This document shows positions 37,182 to 46,701 of a stretch of 64,000 nucleotides of DNA, one piece after another. Both the position numbers and the translations under genes were made by a program. Origin of the DNA: Bacteroidales bacterium (GTDB lineage Bacteria > Bacteroidota > Bacteroidia > Bacteroidales > UBA10428); the NCBI GenBank assembly GCA_016929525.1, contig JAFGIP010000087.1, positions 1-64,000 of the forward strand, in the 5' to 3' direction. Under the pieces are notes generated by a model. The model saw only the letters and a list, made by a program, of their open reading frames with translations. It was not told the origin of the DNA and ran no database searches. Within the stretch, counting starts at the first letter, position 1. Every line of letters begins with the position of its first letter.

Positions 37182-37952
37182 TTAATGGTTCAACTTCTGA
37201 ATGAGCAAAGTAAGCGCTACAAACTGACTTACAGTAAGTTGCTCAGGTCTTTCTGTGAGAAGCTCACTTTCGGAAGGCAAAGTTAAAAAAATACTTCGTA
37301 GTGAGTTCTTAATTGTTTTCCGACGTTGATTAAAAGTTGCTTTAACTATTTTTATAAATATATCAGGATCGCATTCCAGTTCAGCCGTGTTGTTACGTTT
37401 TAGCCTTATTACCCCGGACTTTACCTTAGGTGAAGGTGAAAAACAGTGTTCATGAACCGTAAACAAATATTCAATTGAGAAATATGCCTGTAGCAAAACG
37501 CTCAGGATCCCGTATTTTTTACTTCCCGGAGGTGAGGAAATACGTTCAGCCACTTCTTTTTGAACCATACATACAATCTGATTCACAACATTTCTGCCTT
37601 CCAAAACCTTAAAAAGAATCTGGCTTGAAATATAATATGGTAAATTACCTATCAGTGCAATTGGTGCTTTTTCTTTATTTAAATTGAATTTCAGAAAATC
37701 GGTTAAAATAAACCTATTCTTTTGAACCGGATAATTTTCACATAGAAAATCATAAGATTCTTTGTCAATCTCAACTGCTTTATAATTTTCAAATCTATCA
37801 ACCAGGAAATCGGTTAATATACCTGTTCCGGGCCCAATTTCAATCAGTGTTTTAAAATTTCCTGTTTCAATGCTTTCGATAATTTTTTTTGCAATGTTTT
37901 TATCAACAAGAAAGTGCTGTCCGAGACTTTTTTTAGGGTTAACAGGTTGCAT
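37182..37952 (-). CDS. rsmA: 16S rRNA dimethyladenosine transferase
   Basis: Dimethylates two adjacent adenines in the 3' hairpin of 16S rRNA (KsgA). 256 residues from the start MQPVNPKKSLGQHFLVDKN, which matches the family's N-terminus; a frame extension of 34 hydrophobic residues upstream is not family-like. Seen: SAM-binding IEIGPGTGILTDFL, EIDKESYDF, and the catalytic NLPYYISS motif. It is upstream of mgtE with 11 bp between them. Confidence 0.95.
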   Translation of the reverse strand: MQPVNPKKSLGQHFLVDKNIAKKIIESIETGNFKTLIEIGPGTGILTDFLVDRFENYKAVEIDKESYDFLCENYPVQKNRFILTDFLKFNLNKEKAPIALIGNLPYYISSQILFKVLEGRNVVNQIVCMVQKEVAERISSPPGSKKYGILSVLLQAYFSIEYLFTVHEHCFSPSPKVKSGVIRLKRNNTAELECDPDIFIKIVKATFNQRRKTIKNSLRSIFLTLPSESELLTERPEQLTVSQFVALTLLIQKLNH

Positions 37953-38185
37953 TATATCTTTGGATATTATAAAATGCAAATAAAGCGTAATAATACAAAA
38001 AGTGATGAAGAATTGTTGCCAAAGTAACTTTTCACAGGGATTTTTAATATTCATATTATAAAATACGGCTCATATCACGAATCTTAAGCCCTTTATCAAC
38101 TATTACCAACTTCTGGCTTCTTTTTACGTTAATTCGAACAAAACCTATAAACCTTTTTAAACTTAACAACTAAAACCTGTTAATC

Positions 38186-38563
38186 ATGGAAAAATTATTA
38201 AGGGAACCTACGCCTTATTCCCCATATGTGGATTTTCGAGAGAATGGAATCCTGATAATGAAGGGTAGGGCATTTCCGGAGAATGCTCTTGAGTTCTTTG
38301 GACCTCTGATCTTATTTACCGAAGAACTTGAAGTTGAAAGGATTGTTTTAGATCTGGACCTGGAATATTTCAATACAGCCTCGGCCAAAAAGTTACTTGA
38401 TCTTATGAAAGCAGCAGACGGAAACTCAAAAGTTAATAATGTTATTATTAACTGGCGGTTTGAAGAAGGTGATGATGATAGTGTAGAAACTGCTGAGATT
38501 TTTGAAGAATCATTAAGCCGTGCAAAATTTAATTATATTGAATATTGTGAAGTAGTACCATAA
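38186..38563 (+). CDS. SiaC-family (DUF1987) regulatory phosphoprotein
   Basis: 125-residue protein of the SiaC/DUF1987 family. In Pseudomonas SiaC is a phospho-regulated partner of a diguanylate cyclase and is controlled by the SiaA phosphatase and SiaB kinase. Seen: TPYSPYVDFRENGILIMKGRAFPENALEFFGPLI at the N-terminus, and LDLDLEYFNTASAKKLLDLM near 58-78, the STAS-like core with the phospho-acceptor Ser/Thr region. No siaA, siaB or siaD gene is adjacent. It stands alone between rsmA (divergent) and the large propeller gene. The target in this organism is unknown. Confidence 0.85.
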   Translation: MEKLLREPTPYSPYVDFRENGILIMKGRAFPENALEFFGPLILFTEELEVERIVLDLDLEYFNTASAKKLLDLMKAADGNSKVNNVIINWRFEEGDDDSVETAEIFEESLSRAKFNYIEYCEVVP

Positions 38564-38667
38564 AAATCATACATTCGTTTTCATACTTTATTATTTTTAA
38601 TGATTCTATATAAGGATTTCAAACTATACAAGTTCTCAGAATCCGTTTATCGTAATAAAAATTAGTC

Positions 38668-38700
38668 GTAAATTATAGTATACATAATACTATAATTTAC
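38668..38700 (+). repeat. Perfect 14-bp inverted repeat just upstream of the propeller gene
   Basis: GTAAATTATAGTAT (38668-38681) and its exact reverse complement ATACTATAATTTAC (38687-38700) flank a 5-base ACATA loop. It ends 14 bases before the GTG start at 38715. No U-run follows, so it is probably not a terminator for the SiaC gene; an operator or a translation-controlling hairpin is more likely. Confidence 0.65.
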
Positions 38701-38714
38701 AATTTATTTAAGGT

Positions 38715-41700
38715 GTGAAAAAATCAGTGTTGTCTTTATTGTTTTTCTTTTGTGCACATATTAGTTATGCACAACTGGAAATTACGAACATCACAACGGA
38801 AAATTCTTTTCTGGGAGAATGGATTAAAGATGCTTTTAAAGATTCCGCCGGCAATATGTGGTTTGCCGATGCTACCGGTAATGGAATTTACAAATTTAAC
38901 GGGAAAAAATGGATTAACTATGACGGGACATCTTCTTTATCGGATTTTGTAACAGCCTTTGCCGAAGATGAGGATGGTTATATCTGGATAGCCGCATACG
39001 ATGGTGTATATCGTTTTAAAGAACCGGATGATGTTACCAAGTATACAACTACAGAAGGGCTTCCGTCTAATTCCATAAATGATATAGTTGTAGATAACTT
39101 AAACAGAGTATGGGTTGCAACATACGAAGGAATTGCCGTACTAAATGGCAGCACCTGGAACAGTTACGATGATACGGATGGTATGGTCAGCAAGTTTGCT
39201 ACCTGTCTCTTTGTAGATAATCTGGGCAGATTATGGATCGGTACTGAAGAAGGAGCCAGCAAACTCGACGGAGGATTTACAAATTATACCGATGCTGATG
39301 GACTTCCGGAAATAAGAATTACGGTAATTATACAAACAACAGACAGTTCAATATGGTTTGGTACAAATGGCACCGGAGCAGCAAGTTTAAAAGATGATGT
39401 CTGGACTTATTACACAACAGATGATGGACTGTCAAGAAACAAAGTTTCTGATATTTTCCAGGACAGTAATGGAAATATATGGTTTACTTCCTACTTACCC
39501 AATGGCGGGCTGACTAAATATGACGGAATTACATGGCCTACCTATCAGCCGGAGCATGGATTAATTCATGACTATACAGACTGTGTTGCTGAAGATGATG
39601 AAGGCAATATTTGGATAGGAACTGCACATGGAATCAGTAAGCTTCAACCTGAATCCTGGAAATATCTGACAATTGCAGATGGTCTGCCGGGAATTGCTGT
39701 TTATGATATTACATCAGATAGTTCAGGGAATAAATGGTTTGCAACAATAAATGGTGTTAGTGAATACAATGGTATTTTTACTAATTATAGTGTTATCGAT
39801 GGACTGCCACATGATATATGCAATAGTATAGAAACAAGTCCGGATGATAAGATATGGGTTGGTACACAAAACGGAGCAGCTGTTAAGACCGAATCCGGCT
39901 GGGACATTTTTAACTCGGATAGCGGTTTGGTCAATAATATTGTTACAGATATTTCATTTGATGACGGATCCATATGGTTTGCAACCCTTGGAGGTGTGAG
40001 TATATTCAATGGTTCCGAATGGACCAGTTATACTACAGGAAATGGTCTTGTGGATAATGAAAGCACATGCTCACTGATTGATAATGAAGGTAATGCCTGG
40101 ATAGGATCACTAAACGGAGGTGTAAGTAAATTTGACGGATTTGTATGGACTGAAATATCAACAAATAATCATTTACCCAATAATGTAATAAGAGATATTT
40201 ACCAGGATAGTAAGGATAATATCTGGATTGGAACAGATGGCGGAGTGACCAGATATGACGGATTGAACTGGGATACTTTCATTAAAGATGATGGATTGGC
40301 AACAAATTCTGTCAGGTCAATAGGTGAAGATGATTACGGAAGGATATGGTTTGGCAGTGATAGTAGTATGATCACAATTTATAATGGTTCAGATTTCATT
40401 ATTTATTCTGCACTTTCTGCTATTCCCAATGTTATAACCACAGCCATAACCGAGATCAATGACACAATTTATGCAACAAGTATTGTTGGTGTGGTGCTTT
40501 ATAGCTATAAAACCGCCTGGACAAATTATCATCAAAGTGCAATGACAGGTAATACCATTGAATGTGCAATTGTTGATAATAGTGATAATTTATGGATAGG
40601 TACCTGGGGGCAGGGAGTTGGAAAATATGACGGAGCAAGCTGGAATAACTTCTCAACAACCGAAGGATTGTCTGGTAATAATGTCTATGGGCTCGCTCAG
40701 GATGACAGCAGTTATATTTGGGTTGCTTCCTCGTCGGCAGGTTTAAGTAAAATAACCAGCGATACTGTTCTTTCATATGACAGCGGTGATGGATTGCCCG
40801 GAACCGGTTGTTATTCTGTTGATAGCGACAATGAAGGAAATATATGGATTGGCACCAATGCCGGGTTAAGTAAATTCGATGGTTCAACATTTGAAAATTA
40901 TACAACTCTTGACGGACTACCTGGCAATCATGTTAAAACTATCCATTGTTCAGAAACAGGTGATATCTGGATCGGCACAACTGCCGGAAATGGTGCAGCA
41001 AGATTTAACGGAGTTGACTGGGATATATTCCGTACTTCCGAAGGTTTGTTGAACAATAATATTGAAGACATATTGGAAGATGATGAAGGTAAAATCTGGA
41101 TTGCCACTTATGGAGGAATTAGTGTGTACGATGGAGATTCTTTCACCAATTATTCTTCCTCAGGATATTTCAGTAATGCTGCTATTTGGTCGTTGACCTC
41201 AGACCAGATGGGTAACATATGGTGCGGAACCTGGGGATTTGGAGCATTTATGTTTAATGGTGAATTCTGGACGAATTTGTCGACCTCGGAAGGAATAGCC
41301 GGTAATGATGTACGAGAGGTGGTTGAAATGAAGGATGGTTCCATTTGGCTTGCAACCTATGGTAACGGATTATCAAAAATAGAAAGGCAATTATTCTCGG
41401 TATTGAATGTAGAATATGAGAATCCTTCATGTACCAACACAAATGACGGTAGTATTGTGATTATAACAAATATTCATGAGAATCTTCAGTATTCTGTCGG
41501 AACCGGGTTTCTTACCTCCGGAACTTTTAACAACTTACACGAAGGTGATTATCTGCCTGTGGTAACCAATGGATTTGATACGATCAGACTAAATACAATA
41601 AATCTTATCGCTGCCTCACAGATTATTGTTGACCTAGGGAATGATACAGCTATATGTCCCGATGAGGTGCTCACCATAAATTCGGGATTTACTGTTCCTT

Positions 41701-42338
41701 TTACATTTGAATGGAGCACCGGATCCACAGATGAAGAGATTGTTATTGAAGGTGCAGGAACATATCAGGTTACTGTTACAAATACAGAAGGATGCACAGA
41801 CTCAGACGAAATTAATGTTACTCTTAATCCTGCACCAGATGTGAATCTTGGTGAAGACATGTTAATAACAACCGACGATGTGACTGTTTTAGATGCAGGG
41901 GAAGGATATTCCGCTTACGAATGGAGCACTGAAGAAACAACATCAGCAATATCTGTCGATGGAACAGTGCTGGGGGAAGGAGTTTATACATTCTCTGTTA
42001 CGGTTACCAATGAATTCCTTTGCCAGTCAACTGATGAAATACAAGTAACTATAAATGAACCGGCAGGTATATCAGATAATGAAAATGATGTCATTTTGCC
42101 GGGGATTTATCCAAATCCGGCAGGCAACTTAATTTATATTGATTTTAATACCTCTGTGTTTAATGTTGATCATTTAGAAATTGTTGATATTATGGGAAAT
42201 AGTTTAAAAGTATCTGTTCCCGATTCACTTAATAAACTGCTCAGGTTAGATCTGACAGAAATATCACCGGGAATATATTATATCATATACTATGATGAAA
42301 ATGGAAAAGTACAGTTTGACAGTTTTATAAGGTATTAA
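38715..42338 (+). CDS. Secreted two-component-regulator-propeller protein with T9SS sorting domain
   Basis: Large exported protein of 1207 residues without a kinase. A signal peptide (about 1-19, LSLLFFFCAHISYA) is followed by about 850 residues of repeats built on GNIWIGT..GISKFDG..W..Y...DGL, the Reg_prop propeller motif, probably two or more propellers. Then come an SprB-like segment (CTNTNDGSIVIITNI, near 905), two Ig/PKD-like domains (FEWSTGSTDEEI; YEWSTEETTSAI), and a C-terminal type IX secretion sorting domain (PGIYPNPAGNLIYIDF... ISPGIYYIIYYDENG). The start is GTG, with no ATG nearby. A perfect inverted repeat precedes it and a terminator follows. It may bind extracellular glycans; the function is not known. 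Confidence 0.88.
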   Translation: MKKSVLSLLFFFCAHISYAQLEITNITTENSFLGEWIKDAFKDSAGNMWFADATGNGIYKFNGKKWINYDGTSSLSDFVTAFAEDEDGYIWIAAYDGVYRFKEPDDVTKYTTTEGLPSNSINDIVVDNLNRVWVATYEGIAVLNGSTWNSYDDTDGMVSKFATCLFVDNLGRLWIGTEEGASKLDGGFTNYTDADGLPEIRITVIIQTTDSSIWFGTNGTGAASLKDDVWTYYTTDDGLSRNKVSDIFQDSNGNIWFTSYLPNGGLTKYDGITWPTYQPEHGLIHDYTDCVAEDDEGNIWIGTAHGISKLQPESWKYLTIADGLPGIAVYDITSDSSGNKWFATINGVSEYNGIFTNYSVIDGLPHDICNSIETSPDDKIWVGTQNGAAVKTESGWDIFNSDSGLVNNIVTDISFDDGSIWFATLGGVSIFNGSEWTSYTTGNGLVDNESTCSLIDNEGNAWIGSLNGGVSKFDGFVWTEISTNNHLPNNVIRDIYQDSKDNIWIGTDGGVTRYDGLNWDTFIKDDGLATNSVRSIGEDDYGRIWFGSDSSMITIYNGSDFIIYSALSAIPNVITTAITEINDTIYATSIVGVVLYSYKTAWTNYHQSAMTGNTIECAIVDNSDNLWIGTWGQGVGKYDGASWNNFSTTEGLSGNNVYGLAQDDSSYIWVASSSAGLSKITSDTVLSYDSGDGLPGTGCYSVDSDNEGNIWIGTNAGLSKFDGSTFENYTTLDGLPGNHVKTIHCSETGDIWIGTTAGNGAARFNGVDWDIFRTSEGLLNNNIEDILEDDEGKIWIATYGGISVYDGDSFTNYSSSGYFSNAAIWSLTSDQMGNIWCGTWGFGAFMFNGEFWTNLSTSEGIAGNDVREVVEMKDGSIWLATYGNGLSKIERQLFSVLNVEYENPSCTNTNDGSIVIITNIHENLQYSVGTGFLTSGTFNNLHEGDYLPVVTNGFDTIRLNTINLIAASQIIVDLGNDTAICPDEVLTINSGFTVPFTFEWSTGSTDEEIVIEGAGTYQVTVTNTEGCTDSDEINVTLNPAPDVNLGEDMLITTDDVTVLDAGEGYSAYEWSTEETTSAISVDGTVLGEGVYTFSVTVTNEFLCQSTDEIQVTINEPAGISDNENDVILPGIYPNPAGNLIYIDFNTSVFNVDHLEIVDIMGNSLKVSVPDSLNKLLRLDLTEISPGIYYIIYYDENGKVQFDSFIRY

Positions 42339-42364
42339 ACTAATAACCGGTAACCGATAAATAG

Positions 42365-42394
42365 AAATCCAGCGGAGAATAAACCGCTGGATTT
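42365..42394. terminator. Terminator between the propeller and GH-A genes
   Basis: AAATCCAGCGG and CCGCTGGATTT form a perfect 11-bp stem around AGAATAAA. It lies 26 bases past the propeller stop and also faces the convergent glycosidase gene, so it can serve both. Confidence 0.75.
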
Positions 42395-42452
42395 ATATCA
42401 TTATAACTCATCTTATTAATATAATCTCATGGCATATTTTAAGTTATAAACA

Positions 42453-44099
42453 TTACTTAATACGGATGGGATCGGCCCAATCGCCTCGGAATAGTAATTT
42501 ATGGGTGTATATAGTTTTTCTGAATTTACCATAAGATACATCTACCCCGGCATAAATTCCCAGCAGGAGACTTTCATCACGGATATTATATACAACATCG
42601 AAAGTTTGCGATGATTTATCTGCATCAATTTTTGCCAGTTGGTTTTCGCCCGGTTGCCAGCCAATATGATGTTGAAATACATATCTCAGTCCATCTTCGA
42701 TCTTAAAATTCGTTTTATTTTTAAATGTAAATCCGGCTTTCAGCGTTTTTCCCTTACTAATATCATCCAGGTCGGTTTCTACATCTAGTGTTGGCCATTC
42801 TATGGGTTCATTCCCGGTAAGAATAATTAAGATCTCATACTTTTGCAATTCACCTTTTTTATTATAAAATTCAAATACAAGCTCTCTGTCAGTCAGAGTA
42901 TCGTTACCAAAGGAAAGGGTATCAACAAAATATTTATCATTCAATCCATTTTTTTCATAGACAATAGCATCGTGATAAATAACCCTTACCATATCGATAT
43001 CATCCTGTAAAAAGATCTCCATAGGAACTTTGTTCTCATAGAACTGCTGATTTTTCGGAGCGGTAATGAGTGCTTTGTTGTATTCTTTTACTGCATACCA
43101 GACCGGTCTTGGATAACCAATTGTATCCTCCAGATCTTTATAACCCCAGTAACCAAACCATTCTTCGGGAGTATCATTATGAATTGAGGGCTCTCCCCCT
43201 TTCCACCAACCATCTGCATAATAGAAAGGGCACATACCGGTTGCTCCTGCATCCAGTACATTTCTGAAATATTCAATTAATGCATCTTCCTGTTGTTTAA
43301 GAGTATTTCCTCCATACTCACCAAATCCCATTCTCGATACGGATTTTCCGAATTCAGTAAGTATAAGCGGAAGATCACCCTTATTTATTTCCTTAAGGAA
43401 ACGATTCCCATTTGCAAAACCCATTGCATAGTTTATTCCCTCAGCATAATCGTATGCGTTATATGAATAAACATCGAACATATTCATATTAAGATATTCT
43501 GTAATTGCAGAATTGCCGGATATTGTAACCGGTATTCCGGGATGCTTTTCATGAATGATCTCTTTAGCTTTCATCCAAAGGTCATATGTATTTTTCACGC
43601 CCACATCATGAATATGCTGGGGCATTGGTTCATTCATGATTAGATAGGTAATAATACAATCATACTTACTGGTAAATGAAACAATACTGTCTACCAGGTG
43701 AAGCGCTTCTTTAACAAACTCAGGGTCTGAAAAATCAGCATGTGGTTTAATCCAAATACCGAAAATCATTTTTAGCCCTGTATACTGAATTAATTTAACC
43801 TCTTCTTCTGTTAATTCCGACCATGTTCTGATAGCATTAAACCCTGCTTCCTTAATTAACTTAAGGTCATGAGCCATGCGTGCTAATTCAATTTCACGGT
43901 ATTCATATGGATGCTGGCCAGGCCGGGCGCCAATTTCATAGCCCAAAGCATTCACGAAAAATTTTTCGCCATATACATAATACCATCCGTCTTTAATTTC
44001 AAGATTTGTAGGTTCGATATTGCGATTTTTGCTTACAGTACCATTACAATTGGTTACACATATAAGTATTACCACTATAGAACTAAACCACTTTTTCAT
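42453..44099 (-). CDS. Clan GH-A glycoside hydrolase lipoprotein (GH2/GH5-like)
   Basis: Secreted or surface TIM-barrel glycosidase of 548 residues. Lipoprotein signal ILICVTNC (Cys18). The barrel spans about 35-350; the acid/base is probably Glu157 in YLIMNEP and the nucleophile Glu249 in LILTEFGKS, the arrangement of retaining clan GH-A enzymes. Before the barrel is DGWYYVYGEKFFVNALGYEIG, similar to the start of the barrel domain of GH2 beta-glycosidases. The C-terminal 190 residues form beta-rich domains. Substrate cannot be assigned (beta-glucan, mannan or galactan are possible). It is a single gene with no SusC/SusD next to it. Confidence 0.78.
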   Translation of the reverse strand: MKKWFSSIVVILICVTNCNGTVSKNRNIEPTNLEIKDGWYYVYGEKFFVNALGYEIGARPGQHPYEYREIELARMAHDLKLIKEAGFNAIRTWSELTEEEVKLIQYTGLKMIFGIWIKPHADFSDPEFVKEALHLVDSIVSFTSKYDCIITYLIMNEPMPQHIHDVGVKNTYDLWMKAKEIIHEKHPGIPVTISGNSAITEYLNMNMFDVYSYNAYDYAEGINYAMGFANGNRFLKEINKGDLPLILTEFGKSVSRMGFGEYGGNTLKQQEDALIEYFRNVLDAGATGMCPFYYADGWWKGGEPSIHNDTPEEWFGYWGYKDLEDTIGYPRPVWYAVKEYNKALITAPKNQQFYENKVPMEIFLQDDIDMVRVIYHDAIVYEKNGLNDKYFVDTLSFGNDTLTDRELVFEFYNKKGELQKYEILIILTGNEPIEWPTLDVETDLDDISKGKTLKAGFTFKNKTNFKIEDGLRYVFQHHIGWQPGENQLAKIDADKSSQTFDVVYNIRDESLLLGIYAGVDVSYGKFRKTIYTHKLLFRGDWADPIRIK

Positions 44100-44287
44100 T
44101 TTCCGATTCTTTATGATTAATAATTAGCCAAAATATCAAGATTATCTAACTGATAAAAAGAAAAAAACTCATCAAAAATACTTCAGTATTTTTACTTATG
44201 ATGTAATTAACGAATTGAAAAGGTCGAAAATTTTTACAATCTGCGCAACCTTTTAATAACTTTCTAATCTCAGTAAAAAAACAAATA

Positions 44288-44701
44288 ATGAAAATATATT
44301 TAAAATTGATTGTAGCACTCATTACGGTACTTACCATTATTTCCTGCAAAAAGACTTCTGACAAATCATCAAACGAATCCTATTTTGGGACCTGGATTCT
44401 TGCAGATTATACCGAATTATATGTGATGCTTTATCGTGCCAGTGAGTTCATTGATGAATATGGTTTTAGTATTAAAGCCGACGGTACCTTTATCGAGAGG
44501 AAGAACAGCGGATGGTGTGCTACACCCCCTATTGACTATGAAGATTACCTTGGTTATTGGACAAAAATTAACGATACGGTTCTGTCAGTAGAAGTTCCCT
44601 TCTGGGGTGGAACCGAATACTTCGATCTGGAGATATTTTCAGTTACGGAAGATACTCTGAAAGTCATATATCATTATGGCCAACCTGAATATTTTGAATA
44701 G
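44288..44701 (+). CDS. Small lipocalin-like lipoprotein of unknown function
   Basis: 137-residue protein with a lipoprotein signal (TVLTIISC, Cys20) and KKTSDK after it. The mature part is beta-rich with FGTWILADYTELYV, FSIKADGTFIERKNSG and DYLGYWTKINDTVLSVEV, a pattern like the lipocalin-like Bacteroidota lipoproteins. No ligand or partner is evident. It lies between two minus-strand genes; its stop is 8 bp from the convergent helicase stop. Confidence 0.6.
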   Translation: MKIYLKLIVALITVLTIISCKKTSDKSSNESYFGTWILADYTELYVMLYRASEFIDEYGFSIKADGTFIERKNSGWCATPPIDYEDYLGYWTKINDTVLSVEVPFWGGTEYFDLEIFSVTEDTLKVIYHYGQPEYFE

Positions 44702-44709
44702 AGGCTGTC

Positions 44710-46356
44710 TTACCTTTTCTTTTTTTGCCTTTGTCTGTTTTCAGTTCCTTTTGAATCAGGTTTTGATGGCTGGACAATTACCGGTATCCCATCAAATGAG
44801 ACTTTAGATAAAGCTTTCAATAGAGTTTCGTTATGTGAACTGCCAATCTCAAAGAATGAGAATTTCTTCATTATATCTATCTTACCGAGCTCAATTCTAT
44901 TCCCTTTCGTATGTTTATTAATAAGACCAATAATGCCATTTGCGTCAATTCCATTTTTTGTTCCCAGGTTGATAAAGAATCTTGTATATGATTTGCTTCT
45001 TTTTTCGAAATCTTTTGTTGATCTTTCTTTTGAGAAAACATTAAGATCCTGCGCTCGTCTGTAATAAGAAAGGAATCTGTTAAATTCTATTGAAACAAAA
45101 TGTTTTATAAGATCTTCGCGACTAAGCCATTCAAGTTTTTTATAAATCACAGGTAAGTATTCATCAATCTGGTGATCAAGTTTTGTTTTTTCCACCTTAT
45201 CTATGAGATTAAACAACTGCTTTTCACAAATCTCCTTCCCTCCGGGAACCTTTTTATTCTCAAACTTTTTCTGAGAGATTTTCTCAAGCACTTTTATTCG
45301 GCCTAACTCTTTTGTATGTAATATTGATACTGAGATTCCACTTTTCCCTGCCCTGCCAGTCCGTCCGCTTCTGTGAATATATATTTCCGGGTCATCGGGT
45401 AAATTATAATTAACTATATGTGTCAGATTGTGTACATCCAAACCTCTTGCAGCAACATCGGTTGCTACAAGCAGCTGTATATTTTTCAGTCTAAAACGAT
45501 TCATCACATAATCACGTTGAGCCTGCGAGAGGTCGCCATGCAGGGCATCCGAATTGTATCCATCACTCATCAGTTTATCCGCAACTTCTTTTGCTTCCCT
45601 TCGCGTTCTGCAAAAAACAATACCGTAAATTGACGGGTATATATCCACAATACGCTTTAGTGCACTGTAACGATTTTTTGCATGCACTACATAGTACTCA
45701 TGTTTTACATTCTGTGCCCCGGCATTTTTCTTTCCAACACTTATCTCCCTTGGATTTTTCATATACTTCGCTGCAATTTGAGCTATGTCATCAGGCATTG
45801 TTGCCGAGAAAAGTAATGTCTGACGTTTTTCCGGTGTTTCGCGAAGAATTGTGTCTATATCTTCCTTGAATCCCATATTAAGCATTTCATCTGCTTCATC
45901 AAGAATAAGCCATCTGATATTTGCAAGAATAAGCGCTCTTCTTCTTATCAGGTCTAATGCTCTTCCTGGTGTTGCAACAACAATATGACATCCTTTTTTT
46001 AGTTTTCTTATTTGTTCATCGATGTTGGCTCCTCCATATACAGCAACACTTTTAAATCCGTTTAAGAATTTCGAAAATTTATTTATATCAGAAGTAATCT
46101 GCATGCATAGTTCTCTGGTTGGACAAAGAACGAGAGCCTGTATATTTTTTGATCCAATATTAATCTTTTCCAATACCGGAAAACCAAAGGCAGCTGTTTT
46201 CCCGGTGCCTGTTTGTGCAAGGGCAACCAAATCTCCATCCGATCCAAGTATGGCTGGTATGGTCTCCGTCTGAATATCAGTTGGTATATTAAAACCAAGT
46301 TCATCAATGGCCTTTACAATTTCAGATTTCAGACCAAATTCATTAAAATTATTCAT
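44710..46356 (-). CDS. DEAD-box ATP-dependent RNA helicase
   Basis: RNA-unwinding ATPase, probably for ribosome assembly or RNA turnover. The start is MNNFNEFGLK because AAAGGAG lies 4 bases before it; an in-frame upstream extension of 30 residues is basic and unlike the family. From this start the protein is 548 residues: Q-motif (FNIPTDIQTETIP), Walker A AQTGTGKT, PTREL, DEADEML, SAT, then domain 2 with HGDLSQAQRD, VATDVAARGLDV and HRSGRTGRAG. The C-terminus (about 470-548) resembles the DbpA-type RNA-binding fold followed by a basic tail. The transcript has a 100-base leader with a hairpin. Confidence 0.93.
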   Translation of the reverse strand: MNNFNEFGLKSEIVKAIDELGFNIPTDIQTETIPAILGSDGDLVALAQTGTGKTAAFGFPVLEKINIGSKNIQALVLCPTRELCMQITSDINKFSKFLNGFKSVAVYGGANIDEQIRKLKKGCHIVVATPGRALDLIRRRALILANIRWLILDEADEMLNMGFKEDIDTILRETPEKRQTLLFSATMPDDIAQIAAKYMKNPREISVGKKNAGAQNVKHEYYVVHAKNRYSALKRIVDIYPSIYGIVFCRTRREAKEVADKLMSDGYNSDALHGDLSQAQRDYVMNRFRLKNIQLLVATDVAARGLDVHNLTHIVNYNLPDDPEIYIHRSGRTGRAGKSGISVSILHTKELGRIKVLEKISQKKFENKKVPGGKEICEKQLFNLIDKVEKTKLDHQIDEYLPVIYKKLEWLSREDLIKHFVSIEFNRFLSYYRRAQDLNVFSKERSTKDFEKRSKSYTRFFINLGTKNGIDANGIIGLINKHTKGNRIELGKIDIMKKFSFFEIGSSHNETLLKALSKVSFDGIPVIVQPSKPDSKGTENRQRQKKKR

Positions 46357-46360
46357 ATTT

Positions 46361-46367
46361 CTCCTTT
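46361..46367 (-). promoter_or_regulatory. Strong Shine-Dalgarno of the helicase gene
   Basis: AAAGGAG lies on the minus strand, 4 bases before the ATG at 46356. One of only two strong ribosome binding sites noticed in the window; it decides the start of the helicase. Confidence 0.7.
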
Positions 46368-46438
46368 CCCGTCGATCCCTGTTAAAACCGCCAGGAAGGA
46401 GATTTTTCTGAGGACCAGAAATTACTTTATTAAATTGG

Positions 46439-46455
46439 CTGACCACTCCGGTCAG
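46439..46455 (-). promoter_or_regulatory. Leader hairpin of the helicase transcript
   Basis: CTGACC and GGTCAG pair around ACTCC. It would be at the very 5' end of the predicted transcript (start near 46460), a place where hairpins stabilise mRNA. Between it and the ribosome binding site lie about 70 unstructured-looking bases. Confidence 0.4.
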
Positions 46456-46465
46456 TTCAAGCCGC

Positions 46466-46499
46466 CAAAGGTATATATAATAATTATATAATCTGTCAA
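46466..46499 (-). promoter_or_regulatory. Promoter of the helicase gene
   Basis: Minus-strand TACCTTTG (46466-46473) matches the -7 consensus TAnnTTTG; a TTG lies at 46497-46499 with a 23-base spacer, slightly long for Bacteroidota. This gives a leader of about 100 bases. The remaining gap up to 46701 is AT-rich and no gene or other site is seen in it. Confidence 0.5.
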
Positions 46500-46701
46500 T
46501 TTTAATTTTTTAAGCTCAACGCTTAAAGGAATTTAAAAAGAACTGCCGAATAAAATATAAATTGTTTTTTACTGGTCTGCATCATTCTTCTTCAATAAAA
46601 GAATGTTGTTTTTAATTAAATCAATTTCAATTGCTTTTCGAAATTTATTTAACAATACAGCTCTGCTTTACCAAAATGTCAACGAGGCATTCAATTTTTT
46701 T

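Noticed and set aside
37953-38054. N-terminal extension of rsmA
   Set aside because: Hydrophobic, AT-rich and unlike the family; MQPVNPKKSLGQHF is the conserved beginning.
46357-46446. N-terminal extension of the helicase
   Set aside because: The AAAGGAG site and family start favour the ATG at 46356.
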